Source: a bacterium (GTDB lineage Bacteria; Electryoneota; Electryoneia; Electryoneales; Electryoneaceae). From it: DNA of 64,000 nucleotides. The first letter of the stretch is position 1, and each line of letters opens with the position of its first letter. This document shows positions 1 to 8,501 of the stretch, piece by piece. A program made the position numbers and the translations under genes. Location: the NCBI GenBank assembly GCA_020444425.1, contig JAHLLB010000002.1, positions 106,705-170,704 on the forward strand, in the 5' to 3' direction. The notes under the pieces were generated by a model, which saw nothing but the letters and a program-made list of their open reading frames with translations, was not told the origin of the DNA and did not search any database.

Positions 1-929
1 TCACGAATCGGCCGGAAGAACCGTTCGGCGTATTGCAGGAATGCAACCAGTGTCCCGATGGTGATCGCGCCGTCGAGGGTCAGGTTGCCGCCGCGCAGGA
101 TGACCAGCGCTACCGCCACCGCACCCAGCACCTCGAGAATCGGGAAGAACACGCTGAACAGGTTGACGGTGTGGAGATGGTCCTGCCGCAGGTGATCGTT
201 TACGCCGGAGAAGCCCTTCGCCGTCGCTTTTTCGTGGTTGAACAGCTGCACAATACGCACACCGCTCAGGTGTTCCTGCAGGTACGAATTGACCGCCGCA
301 GTTTGCACGCGCACCTCGCGGAAGACGTCGCGCAGCCGTCCCCGGAACGAGAACGTTACCCACACCACCAGCGGCACGACTGCCACCGCGACGATCGCGA
401 GCTGCCAGTTGAGTAGCAGCATCGCGACGATGATCCCGATCAGCATGAACAGGTCACCGAAGACGACCACCACGCCGGACGAGAAGATTTCGCTCAGGGT
501 CTGCACGTCGTTTGTGTTGCGTGTGACCAGTCGTCCTACCGGATTGTGGTCGAAGAAGCTCAGGGTCTGTCGCTGCAAGTGGCTGAACACTTCACGGCGG
601 ATGTCGAACATCACCTTTTCGCCGACCCACCCGGTGACCACAGCCTGTCCGACGCGTGCGAACGCCAGTGTAACATAGAGTCCGAGGAACATCGCAACGA
701 TAGCGATCAGGCCGTCGAAATCGCCAGGCACGATGTAATTGTCCAGCGCGATCTTGGTCAGGTACGGTCCGAGCTGTTCAGCGCCAGCGATGATCAACAA
801 CAGAATGACACTCAACACCACCTTCACCCTGTACGGCCTGAGGTATTTCAGCAGCCGGTTGACCAGACGCGGTTCGAAGACGACGCCGAGGGTTTCCTCG
901 TCGTGAATGGAGCGCATTTTCTTGCTCAT
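1..929 (-). CDS. ABC exporter subunit, transmembrane part (3' end outside window)
   Basis: This is the N-terminal ~309 residues of an MsbA/MdlB-type ABC exporter half; the frame is open to the window edge, so the nucleotide-binding domain is not visible. From ATG at 929 the protein begins MSKKMRSIHDEE and shows an ABC transmembrane domain with several hydrophobic helices and the conserved region around HLQRQTLSFFDHNPVGRL, typical of the coupling-helix side of exporters. Its start overlaps the stop of the upstream exporter gene (926-2671) by 4 bases (ATGA), so the two are translationally coupled and most likely form a heterodimer. Substrate is unknown; drug, lipid or peptide export are all possible. 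Family assignment is firm, function is inferred. Confidence 0.88.
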   Translation of the reverse strand, partial: MSKKMRSIHDEETLGVVFEPRLVNRLLKYLRPYRVKVVLSVILLLIIAGAEQLGPYLTKIALDNYIVPGDFDGLIAIVAMFLGLYVTLAFARVGQAVVTGWVGEKVMFDIRREVFSHLQRQTLSFFDHNPVGRLVTRNTNDVQTLSEIFSSGVVVVFGDLFMLIGIIVAMLLLNWQLAIVAVAVVPLVVWVTFSFRGRLRDVFREVRVQTAAVNSYLQEHLSGVRIVQLFNHEKATAKGFSGVNDHLRQDHLHTVNLFSVFFPILEVLGAVAVALVILRGGNLTLDGAITIGTLVAFLQYAERFFRPIR

Positions 930-2671
930 GCGGCCTCCAGTTCGCTGGCCATCTTCTGGCGTTGGAAGAGATCGGCGTACACCCCACCCTGCTTGATCAG
1001 GTCGTTGTGTTTGCCACGTTCGGCGATGGTACCATCGTCGAGCACGATGATCTCGTCGGCAGCTTTCACGCTGGATGTGCGGTGCGTGATGATGATTGCG
1101 GTGCGGCCTTCGATGTACGTGTTCAGGTTGTTGAGGATCATCTCTTCGGTAGACGCGTCAACGGCACTGAGGGCATCGTCGAAGATCAACAGTTCGCTGT
1201 CCCGGATGACGGCTCGCGCGATGGCGACACGCTGCTTCTGTCCACCGGAAAGGGTGATGCCTCGTTCGCCGACTTCGGTGTCGAGACCGTTCGGGAAGTC
1301 GTCCAGATCTTGCACCAGTCGGCTGATTTCGACGGCCCGGTCGACATCAGCATCGGTGTAGTCACCGCCGAGCCGGATGTTGTCCCGGATTGACGTGCTG
1401 AACAGCAGCGGGTCCTGCGGAACGATGGCGATTCGTTTGCGCAGATCGTCCTTGCGCCAGTTGCGTATGTCCACTCCATCGACGCGCACCGCTCCATCGC
1501 TGGTGTCGTAGAGCCGGCTGATCAACGAAGCGATGGTGCTCTTGCCCGAACCGACGCGTCCCACGATACCGAGCAGGTTTCCCGGTTCAAGTTCGAAGCC
1601 GATGTTGCGCAGCGCGGGCGTCTCCGCCTTCGGATAGGTGAAGGTGACGTTGTCGAACCGTATCGAGGCATTGGCTTGCCATGGTGGCGTGTGATCGTCA
1701 TCTGGATCGACCAGGCTGCTGCTGTGGTCCAACAGTTCGTGGATGCGGTCAAGCGAGGCACGTCCGCGTTGAATCAGCCCAACCACCCAGCCGATCGACA
1801 CCATCGGCCAGGTCAGGATCATCAGGTAGCCGGTGAAGGCGACGTAATCGCCAACACGCAGTGTGCCTTCAATGATGTACCAGCCGCCGACGAGCATGAT
1901 CGCGGCCACCGCGACGCCGAACAGCAGCATGATCAGCGGCATGAACGCGCCCTGGAACAGGACCAGCTTCATTTTCTTGTCGAGCAGATCCTGGCTCTGA
2001 TCGCCGAAGCGTTTCTTTTGATCGTTCTGCTGCAGGAACGCCTTGACAATGCGGATGCCGGACAGGTTCTCCTGCACCAGCGCGGAGAGGTTGGAAAAGG
2101 CTGCCTGACTCTCAGTCGATGCCTTGTGCACCATGCGTCCGAGGAAAAACACCATCACCGCCACAACCGGACCGATCACCAGCACGATGAGTGTCAATGG
2201 CACGCTAATGGTGAACATCAGCACCATCGCGAAAAGGAAACCGAAGATGGTGTTGACGGAGTACATCAGAGCGGGGCCGAGCACCATGCGCACCTGTTCG
2301 ATGTCCATCGTCGAACGGGTCATCAGGTCGCCGATACGGCTGCGGTCGTAAAATGCCGGGTCGAGCGAGAGCAAGTGTTCGAACAGCTTCTGCCGCATGT
2401 CGTATTCAATGTGCCGGCTGACGCTGATGATTTTCTTGCGCATCAGAAGGGTAAAGAAGCCGGACCCAATCGCGACCGCGAGGATCATCCCCGCGAGCTG
2501 CCAGAGTTGGGACGCCTGCACGCCGGACTCGATCTGGTTGACCGACATGCGGAGCACCCACGGGCTGAACACCTTGAACACGTTCGCCAGGAGCACGAAC
2601 GCGAGCCCGAGAAGTGTCGCGTTGCGGTAGGGCCTGTAGTAAGGAGCTATTTTTCGTATCAGGTCGATCAT
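926..2671 (-). CDS. ABC exporter subunit (TMD-NBD) with degenerate Walker B
   Basis: A 581-residue ABC exporter half: a six-helix transmembrane domain (about residues 1-310) followed by a nucleotide-binding domain with Walker A GRVGSGKST, signature LSGGQKQRVAIARA and Walker B LLIFDDALSAVD. The residue after the Walker B aspartate is Asp instead of the usual catalytic Glu. In known heterodimeric exporters (TM287/288, BmrC/BmrD) one partner has such a non-canonical site, so this looks like the TM287-like half and the gene at 1-929 its partner. I chose the ATG at 2671 (MIDLIRKIAPYYRPY) because family alignment starts there; the frame stays open upstream to 2761 but that part looks non-coding. 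No strong ribosome-binding site is visible. Substrate unknown. Confidence 0.92.
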   Translation of the reverse strand: MIDLIRKIAPYYRPYRNATLLGLAFVLLANVFKVFSPWVLRMSVNQIESGVQASQLWQLAGMILAVAIGSGFFTLLMRKKIISVSRHIEYDMRQKLFEHLLSLDPAFYDRSRIGDLMTRSTMDIEQVRMVLGPALMYSVNTIFGFLFAMVLMFTISVPLTLIVLVIGPVVAVMVFFLGRMVHKASTESQAAFSNLSALVQENLSGIRIVKAFLQQNDQKKRFGDQSQDLLDKKMKLVLFQGAFMPLIMLLFGVAVAAIMLVGGWYIIEGTLRVGDYVAFTGYLMILTWPMVSIGWVVGLIQRGRASLDRIHELLDHSSSLVDPDDDHTPPWQANASIRFDNVTFTYPKAETPALRNIGFELEPGNLLGIVGRVGSGKSTIASLISRLYDTSDGAVRVDGVDIRNWRKDDLRKRIAIVPQDPLLFSTSIRDNIRLGGDYTDADVDRAVEISRLVQDLDDFPNGLDTEVGERGITLSGGQKQRVAIARAVIRDSELLIFDDALSAVDASTEEMILNNLNTYIEGRTAIIITHRTSSVKAADEIIVLDDGTIAERGKHNDLIKQGGVYADLFQRQKMASELEAA

Positions 2672-2673
2672 GT

Positions 2674-2868
2674 ATGCGTCAAGTAGAAGTCGCTGAGGGC
2701 GAACTGGGTGGGCATTTCCGGAACTGCCCGTCCTGTGGACTGCAATTGTCGCCCAAAGCATACGTTCGCCAGCTACGGGCTCGCAAAAGGAAACTGTTTA
2801 CCTTAAGAGCGATCAGGGCAAGCCTGTACTCGAGTATGGCAAGGCCCTATATTGGGCTGGATGTGTGA
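2674..2868 (+). CDS. possible small zinc-knuckle-like protein (doubtful)
   Basis: A 64-codon open frame starts 3 bases from the divergent ABC exporter start. It contains a single CPSCG motif (residues ~18-22), as seen in zinc ribbons, but no second Cys pair, and its second half is rich in Arg/Lys with AGG and AGA codons unlike neighbouring genes. Only a weak AGG lies 10 bases upstream of the ATG. It may be a real small protein or a chance frame in the divergent promoter region. Confidence 0.2.
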   Translation: MRQVEVAEGELGGHFRNCPSCGLQLSPKAYVRQLRARKRKLFTLRAIRASLYSSMARPYIGLDV

Positions 2869-2919
2869 ATTGGATGAACGACCGGCGCATCTGATGCTTC
2901 GCCGGTTGTTGCCGTTTGA

Positions 2920-4092
2920 ATGGAGAGGGAAACGTTGCTGAACGGTTACAAGGCTGTGTACGGATCGCTGGTGGCTTTTGCCACGGTGGGGCTGCTTCGT
3001 CTGCGCAAACGTCCGATGGTTTCCGTGGATCAACCGGACCTGCCGCGAATCTCGGTGATTGTCGCCGCGCGTAATGAGGAAAAGCAGCTGCCCGCACTGA
3101 TGGACGCGCTGGCGGCACAGGAGTACGCGAAGGATCGTGTTGATTTCTGGATCGTGGACGATCACTCTTCGGACAACACGCTCTCGCTGGCGTTGACCGT
3201 GGCGCGGCAGGACCGCCGATTCCACGTCATCTCCTCCAATCCGACCCTGCCGATCGAGTCGCCGAAGAAACGTGCGTTGTACACTGCGATTCGTCGTTGC
3301 GAGGGTGAATGGGTGGTGTTCACGGACGCCGACTGTATTCCCGGCCCGCGCTGGCTGCGTTCGCTGGCGGCCTACATGACGGACAAGACCGGGATCGTGC
3401 TTGGCTATGCTCCGTTGATCAAACCCAACAGCCCGATGCAATGGCTGGCGGAAGGCGAGAGCTACAGCGCGGCCACACTTTGCGCTGCTGGCGTTGGCCT
3501 CGGCTTCCCGTTCAATGCGTTCGGCCGGAATTTCGCCGCACGCCGCCGCTTGTACTTGGATATGGGCGGGTTTGGCGCGGATGGACGTTACGCCTCCGGC
3601 GACGACGATCTGTTCCTGCAACGTGTTGCCGCTCGCACCGACTGGAAGGTTGCATTTGCCTCGAATCCGGAGGCAAAAGTCGAGTCGGTGATGCGTCCGG
3701 ATGATGACATCATCCAGAACAAATCCAGGCATTTGTCCGTCGGACCTCGGTACGCTCCCGGCTGGGTAATTATCGGCTTTATCGGATCGGCGTTGTATCT
3801 CGGCCTCGGAGTGATCACATTATTATCGTTCTTCCGGGTAATTCCGTTCCGGGCAGTCCTGGACGCATGGCTATTCAAGACCGCTGCGGATACGGTTCTC
3901 GCGGGCACCGCGCTGAGGGTGTTGCGAGACCCGAAACGTATGCTTCAGGCACTGGTGGCAATGACGACCGCTCCATTCATGATGTGGGTGTTGTGGCCGA
4001 AGGCGTTGTTCGGCAAACTCCAGTGGAAGGGACGCACCATCCGCCGTGCCCAGACGATCGAAATGGAACCCGCCACCGCGGATGAGTTCTAA
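2920..4092 (+). CDS. membrane-associated family 2 glycosyltransferase (first gene of glycan operon)
   Basis: A 390-residue GT-A fold glycosyltransferase of family GT2. It shows the nucleotide-sugar region ISVIVAARNEE, the acidic motif WIVDDHSSDNT, the metal-binding TDADC and a GDDDLFLQR acceptor-side motif, followed by C-terminal hydrophobic segments (about residues 280-350) that anchor it to the membrane. It would transfer a sugar from a nucleotide donor, probably to a lipid-linked or envelope glycan. Start choice is uncertain: no ribosome-binding site precedes ATG 2920, but GGAGAGGG (2922-2929) sits 5 bases before a TTG at 2935, which may be the true start. A hairpin (CCGGCG/CGCCGG, 2882-2905) lies just upstream. 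The next gene overlaps its 3' end by 11 bases. Confidence 0.9.
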   Translation: MERETLLNGYKAVYGSLVAFATVGLLRLRKRPMVSVDQPDLPRISVIVAARNEEKQLPALMDALAAQEYAKDRVDFWIVDDHSSDNTLSLALTVARQDRRFHVISSNPTLPIESPKKRALYTAIRRCEGEWVVFTDADCIPGPRWLRSLAAYMTDKTGIVLGYAPLIKPNSPMQWLAEGESYSAATLCAAGVGLGFPFNAFGRNFAARRRLYLDMGGFGADGRYASGDDDLFLQRVAARTDWKVAFASNPEAKVESVMRPDDDIIQNKSRHLSVGPRYAPGWVIIGFIGSALYLGLGVITLLSFFRVIPFRAVLDAWLFKTAADTVLAGTALRVLRDPKRMLQALVAMTTAPFMMWVLWPKALFGKLQWKGRTIRRAQTIEMEPATADEF

Positions 4093-5170
4093 ACTGCCGA
4101 CAGAACACTCCCCTGCTTCGTCCGAGGCGGAGGTGATTACCCCGGCGGCTGCCGCCGAGGAAACCCTCTGGCTGCCACCGGAACCGGTGCGCCGTCGCTG
4201 GTCGACGTGGCTCGTGCATGGCCTCAAGGCCGTGGTCGCCATCGGCCTGATCGGACTGCTGGTACACACGATCCAGGTCGCTGCGATCGAACAGGCCATT
4301 TCTGGCGCGAATCCGCTCTGGATTGCCGGCGCACTGCTGCTGCTCCCCGCCAATCTCTATCTTCAGGTAAAGCGCTGGCAGACGGCGATCCGTGCCGAAA
4401 TGCCGGATGTAACCGTCAAGCAGGCGTATACCAGCTTCCTCGGTGGAGCGTCGATGGGGATCATCACGCCGGGGCGTGTCGGTGAAATCGGTCGTGTATT
4501 CCTGCTGAATCCCAAGTCGCGTGTCCGGTTGGCCGGGTTGCACGTGCTGGACAAACTGTACTTCATGGCGGCGCTGGCCTGTTTCGGACCGGCGCTGGTC
4601 TACCTCATGCCAGGGTTCAGCGAGCATTTGCATCAGAACCTGCAACTGCCGCTGTTGATCGCGACCTTGATTCTGCCGTTGTTCTTCGTTGTCTTTTCAT
4701 TGACTCCGGATCCACTGCGCAGTCTTCTGGTGCTGATTCGTCGGGGCGACCGATTCAAGGGATCGCTGAACGACTTGCTGCATGCTCTGGATAAGGTCCG
4801 CGCACGAGACAGCCGTGTCATGGCGGGGTTGACAGTCGCGCAATTCGGTGTGATTCTGACGCAGTTCTACTTGCTCAGCAGCGCGTTCCAGGCGGTCAAG
4901 TGGGTAACGGCCGCGCATACGTACGTCGCGACCCTGTTTGTCAAATCGCTGCTGCCGATTTCGCTCGGTGACCTTGGTGTCAGCGAATGGGCGGCAGTCT
5001 CGTTTTACCAGCGGTTCGGGATCGCTGATACGACTGCGTTCAGCGCATCGCTGCTGATCTTCACGATCAACATCCTGATCCCGGCAATAGCGGGCATTTT
5101 CGTGCTGCAACGGGTAAAGGCGACGAATGTGTTCGGGCGGGTTGCGAAACGCATCCGGGGGAAAGCGTGA
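4082..5170 (+). CDS. flippase-like integral membrane protein (LPG synthase TM-domain / UPF0104 family)
   Basis: A 362-residue polytopic membrane protein related to the transmembrane (flippase) part of lysylphosphatidylglycerol synthases and the AglD C-terminal domain. After a cytoplasmic N-terminus rich in Pro/Glu, about eight hydrophobic segments follow. Family-typical stretches are the TSFLGGASMGIITPGRVGE region (residues ~119-137) and the late LPISLGDLGVSEWAA (~300-314). There is no aminoacyl-transferase domain, so it is not an LPG synthase; a role in moving a lipid-linked product across the membrane is inferred from family and context. ATG 4082 is preferred over the in-frame ATG 4046 because the latter lies deep inside the previous gene. 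It overlaps its downstream neighbour by GTGA. Confidence 0.82.
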   Translation: MSSKLPTEHSPASSEAEVITPAAAAEETLWLPPEPVRRRWSTWLVHGLKAVVAIGLIGLLVHTIQVAAIEQAISGANPLWIAGALLLLPANLYLQVKRWQTAIRAEMPDVTVKQAYTSFLGGASMGIITPGRVGEIGRVFLLNPKSRVRLAGLHVLDKLYFMAALACFGPALVYLMPGFSEHLHQNLQLPLLIATLILPLFFVVFSLTPDPLRSLLVLIRRGDRFKGSLNDLLHALDKVRARDSRVMAGLTVAQFGVILTQFYLLSSAFQAVKWVTAAHTYVATLFVKSLLPISLGDLGVSEWAAVSFYQRFGIADTTAFSASLLIFTINILIPAIAGIFVLQRVKATNVFGRVAKRIRGKA

Positions 5171-6357
5171 TCGCATTTTACACGCTCACATGGGTCGCGT
5201 GGCTCATCTACTTCGCGTTCATGCTCATCGTGTACGTGGGCCTGAGGCGTTTGCCCCGGACGGAGATCGTGCGTGACGACGACCTGCTCCCCACCGCGAC
5301 GATTGTCGTAGCCGCCCGTGATGAGGAAACCCGTATCGGCCAGCTCCTCGACAGTCTCGAGGCGCAGGATTATCCCCGTGAAAAGTTTGAGGTGATCGTC
5401 GTCGATGATCGCAGCGCCGACATGACCGGTGACCTGGTCCGGAAACGGAACGGGAACGGCATGCGCTATCGTGTCATCCGTATCCGTGACGGCGAAAACC
5501 AGGGCCGTGCGCCGAAGAAGTTTGCGCTCTCACGGGGCATCGCGCTGGCGACGGGCGAGGTCATTGTCACCACCGACGCCGATTGCTGGATGGGACCGTT
5601 GTGGTTGCGGACGTTGCTATCGCCCTTCCTGGATGACGCCGTGCAGGGAGTTTCCGGTGTCAGCCGGTTCATTCGCTCCAGCGATCAGCCGAAGCCTTGG
5701 TGGTCGGAACTGGAGAGCCTCGAACACCTCAGCTATTCGGTGATGGCGGCCGGGTCGATTGCGGCGGGTCATGTCACCAACGCCCACGGTTCCAACCTCG
5801 CAGCGCGCCGCAGCGCGTACGAACGCATCGGCGGCTACGAGTCCAACGCGACCGTTACTTCCGGCGACGACGTCTTCCTGCTGCAGGATATCGTTAAGAA
5901 TGGCGGCGACGTGCGATTCGTCGAACGGCAGGAAGCCTATGTCTTCAGCCATCCGGTGGACACTGCGCGCGAGTGGGTCAACCAGCGGGCGCGCTGGAGC
6001 TCAAAGGGATTCTATTACCCGCCGTTCCTGATGTTCCTCGTGGTCGGGACGTTTTTCTATTACCTGATGGTGGCGTTGTCGCTGCCGCTGGCTCTGTTTG
6101 GCCGTGTCGCTCCGGGAATGGCGGCACTGCTGGTGATGTCGAAGCTGAGCACGGAATCGTTCATCATGAAGTTCGGGATGGAGCGTTTTCAGGAACGGTT
6201 CCCGATGGGGAAATTCTTTCTCACGCAACTGATCCACGCCCCGGCAATCTTCTTTGCCGGCTTCAAGGGCCAATTCTTCAAGTTCACTTGGAAAAACCAG
6301 TCGTTTGGCGGCAAGACAACGCGTGAAACGCGGCAAGCCAGCGGAAAGGCGGCTTGA
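5167..6357 (+). CDS. membrane family 2 glycosyltransferase
   Basis: A 396-residue processive-type GT2 enzyme with an N-terminal membrane helix, donor-binding motif IVVAARDEETRI, VVDDRSADMTGD, metal-binding TTDADC, acceptor motif SGDDVFLLQDI and the QRARW (QxxRW) signature, followed by two or three C-terminal membrane segments. The QxxRW motif is the hallmark of membrane GT2 enzymes that build or extend polysaccharides or glycolipids at the inner leaflet. It starts with GTG in a GTGA overlap with the flippase-like gene and shares one base with the deacetylase gene after it, so the operon is translationally coupled. It is closest in plan to the first operon glycosyltransferase. Sugar and acceptor are unknown. 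Confidence 0.92.
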   Translation: MIAFYTLTWVAWLIYFAFMLIVYVGLRRLPRTEIVRDDDLLPTATIVVAARDEETRIGQLLDSLEAQDYPREKFEVIVVDDRSADMTGDLVRKRNGNGMRYRVIRIRDGENQGRAPKKFALSRGIALATGEVIVTTDADCWMGPLWLRTLLSPFLDDAVQGVSGVSRFIRSSDQPKPWWSELESLEHLSYSVMAAGSIAAGHVTNAHGSNLAARRSAYERIGGYESNATVTSGDDVFLLQDIVKNGGDVRFVERQEAYVFSHPVDTAREWVNQRARWSSKGFYYPPFLMFLVVGTFFYYLMVALSLPLALFGRVAPGMAALLVMSKLSTESFIMKFGMERFQERFPMGKFFLTQLIHAPAIFFAGFKGQFFKFTWKNQSFGGKTTRETRQASGKAA

Positions 6358-7091
6358 TGACGTCGCCCGCCGCCATTCCGGCTCGCTGGCGTGACGTGAA
6401 AGATTTTATACGGCTCGGCGGCCCGGTTTTACGCACACATCCCCTGCTCGAGAACGTGTTTCCGGACGTTGTCTGGGGCATGCCTGATCCCGTCTCCAGT
6501 TGCCCGATTCACCTGACCTTCGACGACGGTCCCGACCCGAATGGAACTCCACGTATTCTGGACGTGCTGGCGCGTCACAACATACCGGCGACGTTCTTCC
6601 TTACGGGTTCCGGCGTGGTCGGCCAACCGAAGCTGGTGGGCGAGATCCTCACGGCCGGGCATCGGATCGGCTACCACGGTCTCAGCCACGACACGTGGTG
6701 GTTTCGCTTGCGCACACGTCGTGACGTGGAGATGGATCCGTCAATCATCACGCACCTTGACGGCAATCCATTCGAAGGTTCACGGAAACCGTTACTGCTG
6801 CGGGCTCCGTATGGCCGGATCGACTTTGCGACGCTGACCAGTGCGGATCGATTGAACGCGCGCCTGGTCCATTGGCGGCTGGCGATCCGTGACTGGATGG
6901 ACGATGTCCCCGCCTCGACTCTGGCTCGTATGCTCTACCGTTACGCTCATCCTGGCGACATACTCTTGCTGCATGACGGCGGCCCGAACACGCGTGCGCT
7001 GGCAAAAGCGCTGGATCTTGTGATACCGGCGTGGAAACGTGCGGGCATGAAGCTGAAATCCATCGAACCCTTCCTGGAAACGTTCAGATAA
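6357..7091 (+). CDS. polysaccharide deacetylase (CE4, NodB homology domain)
   Basis: A 244-residue carbohydrate esterase family 4 protein. The NodB motif 1 is LTFDDGPDPNGTP (residues ~51-63), motif 2 appears as GYHGLSHDTWW (H-x3-H, metal ligands), motif 3 as LLRAPYGRID and motif 5 as ILLLHDGG. All expected metal ligands are present, so an active de-N-acetylase or de-O-acetylase is likely. No signal peptide or membrane helix is evident, which is unusual for enzymes acting on cell-wall glycans and suggests a cytoplasmic sugar-lipid or nucleotide-linked substrate. The ATG at 6357 shares one base with the previous stop (TGATG) and its TAA shares one base with the next ATG. Confidence 0.9.
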   Translation: MTSPAAIPARWRDVKDFIRLGGPVLRTHPLLENVFPDVVWGMPDPVSSCPIHLTFDDGPDPNGTPRILDVLARHNIPATFFLTGSGVVGQPKLVGEILTAGHRIGYHGLSHDTWWFRLRTRRDVEMDPSIITHLDGNPFEGSRKPLLLRAPYGRIDFATLTSADRLNARLVHWRLAIRDWMDDVPASTLARMLYRYAHPGDILLLHDGGPNTRALAKALDLVIPAWKRAGMKLKSIEPFLETFR

Positions 7092-8257
7092 TGATTCTAC
7101 TTCCTCTCATCATCGCGGGCTTGGCGCTGCTGACCCTCTTATTGCCGACACTGATGCTCGGTCGCAACTGGCCGCGCAGCAAACGTCGGGAACCGGTGAC
7201 GGTGGTGGTTTGCGCCCGTGACGAGGAAGCAACGATCCTCGAGTGTTTGCTGTCGTTGTCCGAGCAGACGTACCCCGAAGAGTTGTACCAGATCCTGCTG
7301 GTTGACCACCTCTCCCGCGACCGTACCGGCGAAATCATGGACATGTTCGCAGAGGAATCGCCGATCCGCACGCGCGTGATTCATGTGACAGAGGAAGAAG
7401 GTCCGTTGCAGGGCAAGGTGCAGGCGCTGGAAATCGCACTGGAGCAGGTGGAAACGGAATTCGTGTTGCTGACCGACGGCGATTGCACCGTCCCCGAGAC
7501 GTGGATGGAGCGGATGCTCGAGTATCTCGAGGACGATGTCGCGATCATCAACGGGCATGTGCGTGTGCAAGATCCGGACCTCGACGACCGTTTAATTGCG
7601 ACGTTGCAGAACACGTTGAACCGCATGTTCCTCGCGTTTTCAGCGGGCTATTCCGCGTTCCAGTTGCCGGCGAAGCTGTATCATCCAGTCTTGAGGCCGC
7701 TGCGTCCTCTGTTGAGCCAATTGCGTCCCTCATTCAACATGGGCAACAACCAGGGGCTGCGGATGTCGGTGTATCGGTCCATCGGCGGATTCCGGGATGT
7801 TGGCCCGACCTTGATCGAAGATGTTGCGTTGGTGAACCGCATCCTGCATACGACGAAGTACAAGGTTGCGGTGCTGATGGACCCACGAGTGATTGTGACC
7901 ACGCGGCCCTCGAAGAATTACCGCGAGTTCTGGCGGCAATACCGTCGCTGGGCATCGGCCTCGGAGAACGTCAACAACACGACGAACAAAGCGCTGTACG
8001 TGATGCTCGGTCTGAATCGTATCGGGCTGCCGTGGATGATACTGCTGTTTCCGATTACCGGAATCATCGCAGCGGTGCTTGCCGGTCTGGGTGAGTACGT
8101 GCTGATTCGTCAGGCAAATCAGGTATTGGGGACGAAGACAACACGGATGCAAGTGGTGTTGCACCTGCTCGCGCAGATCACGCTGAATCACATGCTGATG
8201 TTTGCGTTGCTGCTCAGGGTGCCGGTGGTGTGGAAGGGGCGTGTGTACGAAAGCTAG
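7091..8257 (+). CDS. membrane family 2 glycosyltransferase (last gene of glycan operon)
   Basis: A 388-residue GT2 enzyme: N-terminal membrane helix (MILLPLIIAGLALLTLLL), donor motif TVVVCARDEEATI, LLVDHLSRDRTGE in place of the usual DD, metal-binding TDGDC, acceptor-side LIEDVALVNRI, QYRRW (QxxRW) and two C-terminal membrane helices around residues 310-380. It differs from the other two operon glycosyltransferases in the first acidic motif (DH instead of DD) and in TDGD versus TDAD, so a different donor or acceptor is likely. TAATG coupling with the deacetylase fixes the start at 7091. A long inverted repeat at 8331-8384 may end the operon. Confidence 0.9.
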   Translation: MILLPLIIAGLALLTLLLPTLMLGRNWPRSKRREPVTVVVCARDEEATILECLLSLSEQTYPEELYQILLVDHLSRDRTGEIMDMFAEESPIRTRVIHVTEEEGPLQGKVQALEIALEQVETEFVLLTDGDCTVPETWMERMLEYLEDDVAIINGHVRVQDPDLDDRLIATLQNTLNRMFLAFSAGYSAFQLPAKLYHPVLRPLRPLLSQLRPSFNMGNNQGLRMSVYRSIGGFRDVGPTLIEDVALVNRILHTTKYKVAVLMDPRVIVTTRPSKNYREFWRQYRRWASASENVNNTTNKALYVMLGLNRIGLPWMILLFPITGIIAAVLAGLGEYVLIRQANQVLGTKTTRMQVVLHLLAQITLNHMLMFALLLRVPVVWKGRVYES

Positions 8258-8305
8258 AATCCGCTTGACAGCTCGTCAAAGCGTTGAGTAGTTTAAAGAT
8301 GGCAA

Positions 8306-8384
8306 GCGGCTTTTCAGCCGCGCAATCTCGACCCCCTGCAAGCAGGAACCGATTTTTACGCCGGTGACCGTAGTTGCAGGGGGT
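8306..8384 (+). terminator. hairpins after the glycan operon
   Basis: Two inverted repeats lie between the last glycosyltransferase and proline dehydrogenase. The first is GCGGCT/AGCCGC (8306-8321, loop of 4). The second has 11-bp arms ACCCCCTGCAA (8331-8341) and TTGCAGGGGGT (8374-8384), a 32-base spacer and a TTTCTCT tail. The long loop makes it an imperfect intrinsic terminator; another role is possible. Confidence 0.4.
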
Positions 8385-8501
8385 TTCTCTGTCTCGTGGC
8401 TAACCGCTGATTTTGCCCCGCCCGCGCCTCTCTGGCAGCACCCGGACAAACGCTGTATATTCGTGAATTCCAGTACGAAGTCTCTTTTTCCGGAGTGATT
8501 G

